From Phragmites australis (lineage: Eukaryota > Streptophyta > Magnoliopsida > Poales > Poaceae): a stretch of 64,000 nt of DNA. The position numbers and the translations under genes were made by a program. The stretch spans positions 10,542,501-10,606,500 of the forward strand of contig NC_084922.1 of the NCBI RefSeq assembly GCF_958298935.1, given 5' to 3'. Positions 1 through 11,459 of this stretch are shown here, piece after piece (position 1 is the first letter of the stretch; each line of letters opens with the position of its first letter). Below the pieces are notes generated by a model. That model was not told the DNA's origin, made no database searches, and saw only the letters and a program-made list of their open reading frames with translations.

Positions 1-232
1 TGTGTGCGCGCACCAAGCATAAAACTCTGCAGCTAGTGCCTCCCGGCATCCCCTTAACCCCGACCTTCTCCCCACCGATTGGATCCCCTCGACCGCCTTC
101 CCTACCCCGGAGGCCTGCCTCCCTTGCGGCCTCTGGCGCCTCCACCATAGTTCAATCAAATTGAACCGTAGTATATCTGATGAGTTCTACCTAAATCATT
201 CCCTAAATTATCTTGTATTTAATTTGATTTAG

Positions 233-3200
233 GTGTCAATGATTGAAGCATATCTCCGAGCTAACAAGATGTTTGTGGAGTGCCATGAGGTACGCCTTTT
301 TTGTGTTGCAGCACTTGAATTTCATGTATTTGTTGATTAGAAAATAAACATATCTGCATTCATGATGGCAGCCTCATACAGAACGAGTTTATTCTTCATA
401 TCTTGAGCTGGACCTTAATGAGGTGGAGCCTTGCGTTTCAGGCCCGAAGAGGTGTGGTCTTGATTAAGTTCTTCTCATTAGATAAATATTTCTGCTAATG
501 GGGAAGGTGCATTATGCTATATTGTTTGATTTATCATCCTGTAGGCCTCATGACCGTGTCCCTTTGAAGGAAATGAAATCAGATTGGCATGCTTGCCTGG
601 ACAACGAAGTTGGTTTCAAGGTAGTTAAGCTCTCGGCAGTGTAGCATATGATCTTTGCATTACAAAATTTAAAAATGTTGTATCTGAAATTGCTCACCAA
701 ATACACGCAAAAAAAAAAACTCCAGGGTTTTGCAGTGCCAAAGGAACACCAGGGTAAAGTTGTGAAATTTGACTTCCATGGACAACCTGCTGAAATCAAG
801 CATGGCAGTGTTGTTCTTGCAGCAATATGTAGTTCCACGAACACATCAAATCCTAGCGTTATTATTGGTGCTGGCCTTGTGGCAAAGAAAGCCTGCGAAT
901 TGGGCCTTGAGGTTTGTTTGTTCTTTCATAATGTGTTCGCATACTGTTGTATTGATTATTCTTATCTCAGGGCAGTCGGTAGCGTCCTATTGTACTTCGT
1001 GCTTTTCTCTGCTTCCTTTTGACTGTGGAACAACACACTTATCTTCAGGTGAAGCCATGGGTAAAGACAAGCCTTACCCCTGGATCCGTGGTTGCCCGTG
1101 AATACTTGAAACATAGGTATCTTCTTGCCATCCAATAGTTTTAGTGAAACATGGAATCGCAATGTGTCATATCTGACGGCATGTTTTAATCAAAACTTGT
1201 GATTTCTCCATGCAGTGGCCTTCAAGATTATTTGAATCACCAAGGGTTCCATCTTGCTGCATTCGGTTGCGCCACTTGCGTCGGCAACTCAGGGGACCTT
1301 GATGAATCTGTATCAGCTGCCATCACAGAAAATGGTACGTCTACATTTCTATGGACACTGAATACTTTTCGCTGCAACAAGTTTGTATCGCTAGCATACG
1401 ACTCACTCTTGCATAGATATTGTCGTTGCTGGTGTGCTGTCGGCCAACCGTAACTTTGAGGGTCGCGTGCACCCTTTGACTCGGGCCAACTACCTCGCCT
1501 CGCCGCCTCTGGTTGTTGCCTATGCTCTTGCTGGCACTGTAAGTACTCCATGCCATGGCATTCTTCCCACTACTTATTTCCGCAGGAAGAGCTGGCTTGG
1601 TTAAATGCATGCCTTGTATGTTTTCTGCTTTCCCTGCGTGGTGTTTTAACATTACAACTTATGCCTTTTTTAGGTTGACATTGATTTTGAAAAAGAACCC
1701 ATTGGAGTCGGAAAGGATGGAAAGGAAGTTTACTTCAGGGATATATGGCCCACAACCGAAGAAATCGAACAGGTACCATAACTTGAACATATAGTTTAGA
1801 GATATGTCTTTTTTTTTACTTATCATTTTGGATATGACAATATTAAAAAAAATGAAGATCCGAAGGGCAGACAACCCCTCGGTTTATCTTAAGGAGATGC
1901 CAGGACTCACTCGAACCCAGGTTGGGTTTTCAGTGAGACTGCAGTCCTCTTACCAGTATACCGCGAGGGTCTTGGCAATATGACAGTCTTTAAGTGCATA
2001 TTTGACCATTACTTTTCATATGTAGTTCGGACCTGTCTCTACCATATCTACACTGGAGATGTAATTACGTCTCTGCTGAAATTCCTTTTGCAACTGACAA
2101 TTTCAGCTATTGATCAATAGGTTGTCAAATCCAGCGTGCTGCCTCACATGTTCACGCAAACGTACGAGTCCATCATGAAATGCAACCAGAGGTGGAATGA
2201 GCTCTCGGTTCCGGAGACGGCGCTCTACCCATGGGACCCGAGCTCCACCTACATTCGCAACCCCCCCTACTTCGAGGGCATGGCCATGTCCCTGCCCGGC
2301 GCCCCCACGGTGAAGGACGCCTACTGCCTGCTCAACCTCGGGGACTCCATCACCACGGACCACATCTCGTATTCGGGGAGCATCCCCGACGGCAGCCCCG
2401 CCGCCGAGTATCTGCGCGCGTGCGGCGTGGATCGAAAGAAGTTTAGCTCGTACGGCGGCCGGCGTGGCAACAATGAGGTGGTGGTGAGAGGAGCGTTTGC
2501 AAACATGAGGATTGTGAACAAGCTCATGGATGGAAAGGTTGGACCCAGGACAATCCATGTCCCTACCGGGGAGGAGTTCTTTGTCTTCGATGCAGCCATG
2601 GTATGTTGCTGGTAGCAGAGATTTCAATTTAGTTTTATAATTTTTTTCGTTCATAGGCGAAGAGACTAAAATTCGTAAAATTTGTGGAAAGTTCAGTCAT
2701 TTTTTTTATCATCTGCTATATGAGTCTTACATGTTAACGATAGAAATTTTCAGAATTAGATATTTCGTTTCCGGACGAAATTTTAATCCATGGCTTGTAG
2801 TATAAGTGAACATTAGAAACATCAGCATTATATTTTCTGCGGTTTAACCCAGCGACATTATCTATTGTGAACTTGTATGTACAAAAGATTTTTATAATAT
2901 TGTCATGATGCAGAAATACAAGTCCGAGGGTCATGATACGATCATTATTGCTGGTGCTGAGTATGGGAGTGGCAGCTCTCGTGACTCTGCTGCCAAGGGA
3001 CCAATGCTCCTGGTGCGTTCGCCGCTGCAGATTTAATACTCTGATGATCCAATCCTTCCTCTTGTTTGGTGCTCTCTCCATTCTTAAATGTTTTTCATTT
3101 TAGCTACGGGTAGAAGAATTAAATTCAGAGTAACCTAAAATGACCATCACACCTTTCTCTTATTCATGTGCGGTCTAATTGCTTACTGAAGTCTTGCGTT

Positions 3201-4196
3201 CTTACTCCAAAGATGTGCATCGGAAAAAAAATGACATTGAAGTAATGATCCTAGGACTGGGGTATATAATAAAAGCGTTGAGAAAAGGGTAAAAACCTAG
3301 AAGACTAAACAAAATATGATATATATCTAATTTTTGGAAGAAAAAGCATTTGGTATACATATGTACACCCTTGCCCTCATGTAGGCCTGCCCCTGCAGAG
3401 AAATGCAAAACAACACATATTTGTGACGAAATTTAAGAGCTAAAATGACAAATATTTAAACAAGAACGGGGAGTACATATGTACAGGCATGAAGCATGCG
3501 TGGTGTTTACTGCAGGGTGTCAAGGCAGTTGTTGCTAAGAGCTTCGAGCGTATCCACCGAAGCAACTTGGTGGGGATGGGAGTCATTCCTCTCTGCTTCA
3601 AAGCTGGCGAGGATGCTGATTCTCTCGGACTTACTGGGCACGAGCGCTACACCATCCACCTCCCTACCAGCATCAGCGAGATCCGTCCTGGCCAGGACGT
3701 AACTGTAACGACCGACGACAGGAGATCATTCACTTGCACTCTTCGCTTGGACACAGAGGTAATAAGACGTATTTTATTTTGAAAAAATCATCAAAAGTAA
3801 ATATTGACAGTCAATTTCTTTTATAATATATTGTCAATTATTATAAATGAACATCATATTAAAAATTCTTTGAAATAGAAATCTATTAAAATAGAATTTG
3901 AGTCTTGAATATACATATAATTTGATTAATTGTCGATCAAAACTTATCAAGTTTGACTTTTTTGAAACAAAATACGTCTTACTTTTTGAATAGAGGGAGT
4001 AGATTTTAAAGCAAAAAACTAGTAGATTTGCTATTTCGATACAGACAATATTTAGGAGCTTCTAATCAGTCGGTTCGCCTATAAATCACACATCCTATTC
4101 TTGGTTTTTGTCATGCAGCTGGAGCTGGCATACTTCAACCATGGAGGCATCCTCCCGTATGTCATCCGCAACCAGTTGGCAGGACCGCAAAAATAA
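233..4196 (+). CDS. ACO: Aconitate hydratase (aconitase), 3' exons, partial at the 5' end
   Basis: Aconitase interconverts citrate and isocitrate with a [4Fe-4S] cluster, in the cytosol and mitochondrion of plants. My exons are 233-289, 372-451, 545-620, 726-911, 1049-1116, 1216-1334, 1417-1538, 1674-1772, 2121-2600, 2914-3012, 3516-3758 and 4119-4196 (stop TAA). They total 1707 nt and join in phase with GT-AG introns and no internal stop, giving 568 residues, roughly the C-terminal 60% of a plant aconitase of about 900 residues. Seen: [14 protein letters not shown] at the start; the cluster cysteines in [12 protein letters not shown] and [10 protein letters not shown]; a [14 protein letters not shown] block; the swivel domain from 2121; and the GSGSSRD active-site loop. 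Earlier exons should lie upstream, but the first 232 bases show none. Odd features are TTDHIS followed by YSGSI where PAGSI is usual, SYGGRRGN for SYGSRRGN, and SRDSAAKG for SRDWAAKG. It could be a diverged paralogue or an early pseudogene, but the frame is open. Confidence 0.93.
1861..1966 (-). repeat. tRNA-like (SINE-type) fragment in aconitase intron 8
   Basis: Read on the minus strand, this stretch contains a box-A-like segment (GGTATACTGGTAAGAGGA) followed about 30 bases later by a good box B (GGGTTCGAGTG). This is the layout of a tRNA-derived Pol III promoter. The flanks (CTCGCGG, CCTGGCATCTCC) look like a dispersed plant SINE head. There is no cloverleaf with a proper anticodon arm, so I do not call a tRNA gene. 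Confidence 0.4.
3759..4003. mobile_element. Stowaway-type MITE in aconitase intron 11
   Basis: The left end (AATAAGACGTATTTTATTTT) and the right end (AAAATACGTCTTACTTTTTG, then AATAGAGGGAGTA) form an imperfect terminal inverted repeat around an AT-rich core. The right terminus, read in reverse, begins TACTCCCTCTATTC, the typical grass Stowaway-like end. The left end starts within a few bases of the exon end at 3758, so the splice donor GTAATA sits at the element border. Confidence 0.7.
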
Positions 4197-4214
4197 GTTG
4201 AAATTTATTGGCGG

Positions 4215-5035
4215 AAATAAAAGGTTGGAGTCTTTCAGATCTAGTTTTTTAGCATTGTGGCAATCACAAAAGGATGTATAGACATGCTAATATTGGAATA
4301 TAGTTTGCTGACCCAAGAGTCAATGAACTGGTTATCCACGATTTTGATTTCAAAATTAAATGTTTGCCTAGTAAGTATCTATCCAAGCTTTTAAATGAGT
4401 ACGATGTTTGGCAAAATCTTCTGAGGAGAAAGTATTTAGGCAATGAGTACGGGCTTTCATTTCTAGAATTTATTAATGAAAATAAAAAAATGTTACCCAA
4501 GTCAGATTTTGGAGAAAAAAAAACTTGGCTAGGACGCAAGTCTCCTGCTGAGAAATACCCCCTTCTTTTTAATATTACTTGAAATAGGCATGCAAATGTA
4601 GCACACGTCTTAGCACATCGCCTCTAAATCTTTGTTTGCCTTCAGAGGGCTATTATTGTACCTAAGTTGTAAGTCTGGAATGAGCTCATTTTGAAAATTT
4701 CCAACGAGCAACTTTTGCCTAAGCATGACACTTTCAAATAGTCTTCAGATAGGAATCGAGTATTTACAGTACATTTTATACATACAACTTCGTAGAATTG
4801 TAATATTCAACTTAAAGATAAAAATTTGTGGAAATTTAAGGTAACATGGTAGAATTTTTCCTGTGATATTCGTGTAGCAGTGTTGTTTTAACCACGGATA
4901 ATCTATGCATAAGAAATTGGAGAGAATGCAGAAGGTGTTGTTGTGGTAACAATGACCGAACTATTCAGCACCTCTGTTTTGAATGTCATTTCACTCGATC
5001 GCTTTGTTTGGATTACATGTCAAATTGCTTTTAAT
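4215..5035 (+). pseudogene. LINE (non-LTR retrotransposon) reverse transcriptase 3' fragment
   Basis: This is a decayed C-terminal part of a plant L1-type reverse transcriptase. Around 4364-4582 the frame reads SKYLSKLLNEYDVWQNLLRRK and then KSPAEKYPLLFNIT, the region between the RT core and the zinc-binding tail. After stops and frameshifts, 4880-5020 gives LTTDNLCIRNWRECRRCCCG and TIQHLCFECHF, which matches the zf-RVT domain found at the end of such ORFs. No 5' part, endonuclease or clear poly-A tail is visible, so this is a 5'-truncated and mutated copy. It lies directly downstream of the aconitase stop codon and before the duplicate terminal exon. Confidence 0.75.
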
Positions 5036-5078
5036 TTATTTCCACCTGTTTCAAATTCGCAGTTTTGTTGTCGTTCAG

Positions 5079-5130
5079 GTGGAGCTGGCATATTTCAATC
5101 ATGGACGCGTGATCCGCTACTTGGCAGTAC
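5079..5130 (+). pseudogene. Second copy of the aconitase terminal exon
   Basis: After an acceptor-like TCGTTCAG, the sequence reads [19 protein letters not shown], clearly related to the genuine last exon at 4119-4196 ([20 protein letters not shown]). The frame then meets no early stop but loses similarity. The V at the start matches the usual family [11 protein letters not shown] better than the LELAY of the upstream exon. It may be an alternative last exon or a relic of a tandem duplication split by the LINE fragment. Confidence 0.7.
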
Positions 5131-5557
5131 AAGGGCATGGATTTTTTTTATATCAATCAATTTATGTCTATTCATGATTCTTTGGTTCCATGATATCTTC
5201 CGGTCTTCCTGATGGCACTTTGCTATGTAAACAATATCATCGTACTTGTGTATTTCTAAATGAATAATATATATGTTGTCTTGAACATTTGCTACTGGCA
5301 CTTCTAATAGAAATTCTTGCACTTTTGTACAAGGCATGTTGATGGGTTGGGGAAGAATAGGGCTAAGATGGGGTTTTATTTGGTTAGTGCTCGGCTGAAA
5401 TGGGAAACAAAACTAGAATACTGGCGCGCCTTGCGAGTACCTGACGGAGATGACATCGCTATTTGTCAGATGGGGACAGAGTGTTCTGTGAAGGAAAACA
5501 AAATAGATGCATGATGGACGATTCCATATGATTCCTAAGAAAATGATAGGTTTTTAC

Positions 5558-5614
5558 CTTAAGTGCAACTTGGGTTGCCCTTTCAGCAGCAAAGAGAATT
5601 GTTCCTGCACAATC
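5558..5614 (-). other. Possible exon of an unidentified minus-strand gene
   Basis: On the minus strand, an acceptor-like TTTTTTATCAG precedes a 57-nt open segment encoding DCAGTILFAAERATQVALK, followed by a donor-like GTAAAAACC. Length is a multiple of three and the peptide looks like real protein, but I cannot place it in a family. No convincing flanking exons of the same family were found nearby, so it could be a gene relic. Confidence 0.25.
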
Positions 5615-6254
5615 CTGATAAAAAAGATTTGCATGAGATGAAGATGATGAGAGTTTACCAGGAATTATACAGATATTTACTTGTTTAAGAAAAGAATATA
5701 ATAACTGGAACACATAGATTACAGTGCTAATGGCACACATACTATAAAGTACTAAATGACATGATAGTAGTAGTAAGTGTATAGGAAATTGAGGGTTTGT
5801 CCCCAGGTATTATGCAAGTTAGTGGTAGAATATGTCGTAGAAAACCTGACTGACACTTTAGCAAACATATCATATGTTGTATTATGATTTGTGAACCTTT
5901 ATTGCTAGAAAAAAAGAGTTCTCCTATCTCAAGTTCTATTTAAGTGCATTATTACAAAGATAAGCAACTACAGTTAGATTATTTTAGTGCTAGTAGCTGT
6001 TATTCCATACAAGTTTCTTAAAAGAATAATAATTCAAATATCCAATAGTTGATCCCACATTAGCTAGCATCAATTGTTATGTTCTGTTCTATGCAAAGCC
6101 AATAACTTAGTATTGGCGGGATCTGAAGAGACCTGAAATTGAAGTGTTAGTTTGAATGCCAAAAACAACAATGTGACCAGTACCATTTAAAAAAAATACC
6201 AGTACATACCAGGCAGTAAGAATGAATAGATAACTACAACCACCTTGTGATCAC

Positions 6255-6340
6255 CAAGATGTCGTCCCCTCAATTGTTTGCATTGCTCGGGCAATATCCA
6301 CGATAGTGTTCGAATGACCACCAATTTCAGGATTAGCAAG
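6255..6340 (-). other. Second possible minus-strand exon
   Basis: On the minus strand, after an acceptor-like TGCTTCATAG, the frame reads LANPEIGGHSNTIVDIARAM and then QTIEGTTS, with a GTGATC donor candidate. It lies upstream, in minus-strand terms, of the exon-like piece at 5558-5614, so both may be parts of one degraded gene. Family unknown. Confidence 0.25.
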
Positions 6341-7733
6341 CTATGAAGCATAAGAAATTATTTTAAAGTAATGTTTAGACTTAACACAAAGTAATTTAGT
6401 AGCTAAGTGACACAAAGAACTAAGATAAGTTCAATGCCTATTCTGCCCTGAATGACTCCAAACAATGTAGCTAATAAAAAGGGACAGGGATCAAATTACT
6501 CAAAGCACATTTGAGTTTACCTTTTTCTTGTATTAATATCAGCATTTGCATTTATTTCTGTGGTTAAAATGGTTTTATTGTCATATGTAGCTTGTTATCA
6601 ATAACATCAACTACAAATTATTTGAGATTTGACCAACATATTTTCTGAATTATTGAAATTTCCATCGTGAGTGTCTTAACCTAATAAATAAATAATGTAG
6701 AAATAGGCATCCATGTTACAAAGTGTACCTACTCATCTACTGTTTGCATAATTGTTGTTCGCATCATCCAACAAACAGGCAGCACAAGTAGTTGGACCAT
6801 GCGTCCATTTCCTAATGGTGCTGCAACCACTGCAACATCTTTTTACCATCACCATTGGATTGTTGGGACCTGTAAAATAATTTTGCATCAGGTTCTTGAA
6901 AGAACATCGAACCCTCCTTTCAAAAAAAAAAAAAAACATCGAAACCATTAAACACAGAATTGTTGATTCTTTCCAAATAAAATTGAGTATTTAAAACATG
7001 GTGTTGAATTACCATTAAAAAAATAATGATATATTGCTTAGCAGTTTTACATATCAGATGCCATACATGTTATTCAGATAGGTGAGATTCTGCAGCTCGG
7101 CCGGTATCGGAACGACAATATTCAACACATACACAACATATCACGAAAAATCTTGACAAAGTACGATCAAAATCATGTCCGTATTTTTCTTTACAATGAA
7201 AAATCTTTGCTGAACAAAATGGGCTAGAAACCAAATCAACAACTTTTAATCTCGAATAACATCGCAAACACAAAGCAAGCCCCTCTCATGCATTTCATTG
7301 AGCATCCGGTGAGTAGCCGTATTTTTAATGTCTTCTCACATATACTCAAGCTAAGCGAAGATTGAGTCTAGCATTGCACATCCTCTATTAGGTTTATCAC
7401 GAGTTTCTACTAAAAGCTAGAAACATGATAATTCTTCTAGTCCTTGCATTCAAATTAAAAGTTCAATTATAATAGTTTAGCCGCACCAAGTCTTCTAATG
7501 TGAGTTTAGAGCAAAGCAAACCAACTGCCAGTGTAATTAGTTTGTTCGTGGGAGTATGCTGTCTCAGACACTACGGGCATTGCACATTCACCCTGTATCT
7601 CTAGGAATTTTATCCTGAACTTCAGGAGAGGCGTGAAGCACAATTCAAAAGTAGCGCAACAGCACATAGATGTGAGAACGCTTGGTAAGATCACTCACCA
7701 GAAATAATGGAGTCCATCAGCCGGAGGAGTATG

Positions 7734-8075
7734 CACTACTACAGAACAGTACATCACTACTGGCTCCAAAATCTCATTCACTGCCGGTTTTGTAGTCTGC
7801 AGTGGGTAACGGGTGGTGATAGTCCCCGACTATCACTGCCGGTCGGGTGGACTGGCAGTGAAAGAGGTTATCACTGTCGGCTAGTGGTTTCAGCTGACAG
7901 TGATGTCCAAAGCATCACTGTCATCTGAAACTTTCAACCGGTAGTGTTTTGCCTCTCCTCCCTCTCCTCTTTGTCCTCACTGTCTCTCTTTCCTCCCTCT
8001 ATCTCTCTCTCTCTCTCAATATCTCTATCTCTCTCCTCTCTATCCTCCCTCCCTCTCTCCTCGATCTCTCCGTAC
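7734..8075. repeat. CACTA copy 1 terminal and subterminal repeats, then polypyrimidine tract
   Basis: From 7734 the terminal sequence is followed by repeated short motifs in both orientations (TCACTGCCGG, TATCACTGTCGG, CAGTGATG), the usual binding-site arrays for the element's own DNA-binding protein. From about 7950 to 8075 the + strand is almost all C and T, with (CT)n runs. Copy 2 has the matching arrangement at 28437-28775. Confidence 0.75.
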
Positions 8076-8213
8076 ATGCATACTGTAAGACACATTTAAT
8101 GTAAATCAATAATAAAGACACATTATTAATACATAGTAATTCATGTTCTTCATTAATACATAGTAATTAATGTCATTCATTAATATGGTGTTATTTGGCG
8201 ATATATAAGCAGT

Positions 8214-11200
8214 CTAACCCCTTGGTAGACTTCCTCCTTGTTGCATACTCTCTACTATAAGGTACAATGTCATCTTAAGGTTTTCCCCGCATCGACGACA
8301 TGATCGGTTTATGAAACTCACCATTTTGGTTGATAACAAGTTCCAGGAAGAATCTGGTGATCTGTTCTTAAAGAGCATGTATTTCTGCAGGTTATAACGC
8401 ACCTGTGCGTAGTTTGGAGCGTTGCGTTTAAAGAATAGAAATAATTGGTCCTTCAACACGTATAGAAATTAAAAAGAAGGTACCGATATGTAATTTCATA
8501 CCTCAAGTCCGTCTACGCTGAATGCGTGCATGAAAGTAAGAATATAAAACCTGCAGATATTGTTGCCGGGTGGTTGCCTTGTACACTTCAAGAGGAAAGG
8601 ATTTGTTAGTGGAATGAATTGAACCTTTTTATTCTGTAGGCAATGCAACTTATGAATATTCTCTGCATACCGGAAAGTCAGTTTTTACATCGTACTGTTT
8701 CCTGAATGGAAAGTGGATAACACTCTTTTTACGGTATCTTGTGTATGACATGTACGTGAATATGAATATCAATTAAACTTAGATGCAATCGTAGAGAAGA
8801 TTACATGATCGAGTTTACATATTTAGCATGTCGATGAGGTCTTGGTAGGTCGTATTATCTCTCTTTTGCGAGTCCAAGACAATGATCTTGCTCAAGTCTG
8901 AGTGGATGACAAGGAGGGTCTAATAAAAACTGTAGTAATATTATATCACCATAGCAAATTAGTACTAGAATCGAGTTACTCATAAAAGCATAACACCCTG
9001 GTATGCAAACACGTACTCAAAGCTATAGAGTAAGAGTACAAATTTCTTGTATTGATGGTGAAGCAGACACTTCAATAAATAGTCATCGGTGAAGTATGGA
9101 CACTCCCTTACAAGTTCCTCGTTCACAAACCTAGAATTGATGAATCCTACTTTATTATCTAATTCTTTTCTGCATGCGTGAAACTCCATTCTATGAAAGA
9201 GAGAAGTTAGCCACGCAATTTCAAGGTGCAAGATCATATAACGTGAATTATATGCATAAGTCACTTACAAAGTCTACGCTCTGACTATAGCCACGTCAAG
9301 AGCATCTTACTTGTACAGTTCATACAGGTACAAGAATTGTACCCAGAAGGAGCCGTCTCTATTGAGGAAATATTCATTTGTGTATCTTACGGGGAACACA
9401 TGAAAATTCTGCCTGGACTGCTCCAAGTACCACTAATGTAATTGGCGCATTTGAGTTGTAAGGTTTCTTTCTATATCTGGTTTGACCACAGGTTTGCCCA
9501 ACTCAAATGGCCATGTAACATCTAACTTTGCAATATCCGCTCCTATAGTAAGCTATGCTAGTTCTTCTACTATTAATCTAGAAGAAGTTAGGAAGTCCCC
9601 AATGCTTAGAGCATCCTGAACGATTGGACCTGATTTGCTCTTGGCCTGCTTCTTACTGATACGTTTATAATCACTCAACGGCTTACTTGAAGCGGCCTCC
9701 GTATGTTTAGCTTTGGCCATATTCATAAAAAAAATTATGGTATCTTCAGGCATAATAGGTTTCAGTGGAGGTGGTGAATGATGGAAATGTCTAGTTACAC
9801 TGGCGTCCATAATCTTTTTGGTTTCCTCAGCAGTGAGTGAATACACATCCTTTGATTCAAAACCCCTCTTAGATGGCACTGACTTCTTAGATGATGTCAT
9901 CTGCTTGTATGCTACAGAACCTAATCGTGTTTTCAGAGCTGATGGTTGGCTTCTTGATGACACTGACTTCTTGAGCGGTAGATTTCTTCGAGGCGATGGA
10001 TGGGGAGGTGGACTTCTTCTAGGAGATGGCTGAGGAGAGGGAGATCTTCGAGGCGATGGCGGTGTGGGGTGTCATGGAGAGAAGAGGTTCTTGGGAGCTA
10101 TCTCTTGTGAAAACACTATGTAAGCCTTCTCTCACGCGATGAATGTGTGTTCATTCTCTCATATAGTCTTCGCCCCCTCCTCTGTGGGGTAGTCCACCTC
10201 AACATGAAAGTACTAGTCAAATGTCGTCTACTTCGACTATGGCATAGCCCTCCAATATTGAAAGTCCGTGCAAATGTTCATGGGAGCCACGTTGGAAGCC
10301 ACCTTGATGGTAATGTTCCTAGCACCAATGTATAGTTCACACGATGTCAATGTTGTGATGAGGTCCACGGGATAAGTGATGGGGTTAGCTTCCGAAACTC
10401 CCGTGGACGCAAAACTACTCCGACAACCACCGAAGCTAGAGCGTTTAAAACTAGGAGATGCTGTCGGCCATTCCTGTTCGCTCACAATGGCGCCCCCTTC
10501 ATGCATGAGGGCTTGCTGTATTGCTTATGCTATCTTTTCCTCCTATGTATGTTCTCTCTCCTTTGTAGTGCTTATTTTAGCATTTCAATCATCCTAGTTT
10601 GTTGTGCCTCTCGTTTTACATCTCGTTCTGTTTGGGATCTCTTTTGACTCTTGTAATTGTCGACATTGCCTAGGAATCCATATTTCCAACCCATCACCCC
10701 AACACCTTGTGTGCGACCACCATGCTCTTTGTTTCCCAATGCCAAGGTGAGCTCGTCGCTATCCCTATCTAGCTTGAAAGAGTCTTGTGTAGACTGCTCG
10801 TAGGCTTCCGCAAGCTTTTTTGCAAGAGTTTGCTTCACTTCCTGGTCTTTGGAGATAATAAAGCATAAGCTTCCATCAGACGAGTAAGAAGCACCCCTCC
10901 CAAGAATGAAGCGCATCGATCGGTTGCTCCAGCCCTCCATCTCAGGCATGACACCTCTCTCTCGTAGTTCATCTAGCTGTTGTTATCACTGCCGTTTTTT
11001 CCTCACGTACCCACGACTGCCGACTTTATGGGGGTAAAGGTTCTTCATTGAGTTTGCTTTGTTCACCTCACTCAACATTTGTGCTTCTTCTGACAACTTA
11101 TACTCCGCAAAGGTTTGCCAATAATCTTCCAGTTGTGGCCATTTGCAGAAATCTGGCATTATACCTTTCTGCACATAGGTTCTGTTTAGTGTGCCCTTCC

Positions 11201-11459
11201 AATTCTTAAATGAAAGGCCCATGATTATTAGCATCTTACGCTTAACTACTTCCATATCTATCTCTTCAGGGAAGTCGAACTTCTCTAATATGTTGGGCCA
11301 CAAGATGTCGTTCTTAATCAAATCAGGAACCACGTGCGGATCACCTTGTTTGCCAATCCATAATAAATAGTTGATGGGCACGTGATCCTTAACAGTAATC
11401 CCACAGACTGACTTGTATAACCCCAGAACTCTCTCTAGTGCAGTTGGCTGGTGAGACAT
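8214..11459 (-). pseudogene. CACTA TNP1-like protein with Ulp1-like protease domain, copy 1, decayed
   Basis: On the minus strand the N-terminal piece (11459-10986) carries a plant En/Spm (Ptta-type) transposase-associated region: ERVLGLYKSV, DHVPINYLLWI, DILWPNILEKFDFPEE, FKNWKGTLNRTYVQKG. It continues at 10949-10572 with LTLALGNKEHGGRTQGVGV and WKYGFLGNVDNYKSQKRS. A linker rich in S and K lies at 9963-9553. At the C-terminus is a C48 (Ulp1-like) peptidase: FVNEELVRECPYFTDDYLLK (about 9130), TLLVIHSDLSKIIVLDSQKR (about 8920-8860) and RQPPGNNICRFY (about 8560). The Asp, Gln and Cys positions are kept. The expected His of the FHYILLV motif reads Tyr and is followed by a stop, so the protease is broken. 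Exons are separated by introns and several stops. Confidence 0.75.

Larger units (their letters stand above)
5131..7733. other. Intergenic stretch without a confident gene
   Basis: This is AT-rich DNA. The longest open frames are short and resemble nothing I know. Two minus-strand exon-like pieces (listed separately) are the only coding-like signals. A run of 14 A residues lies near 6922-6935. No rRNA, tRNA or transposon terminus was recognised before the CACTA end at 7734. Confidence 0.5.

Noticed and set aside
2103..2654. A 183-codon minus-strand frame opposite the aconitase exon.
   Set aside because: It is the shadow of the GC-rich coding exon 2121-2600. The plus strand has clear homology.
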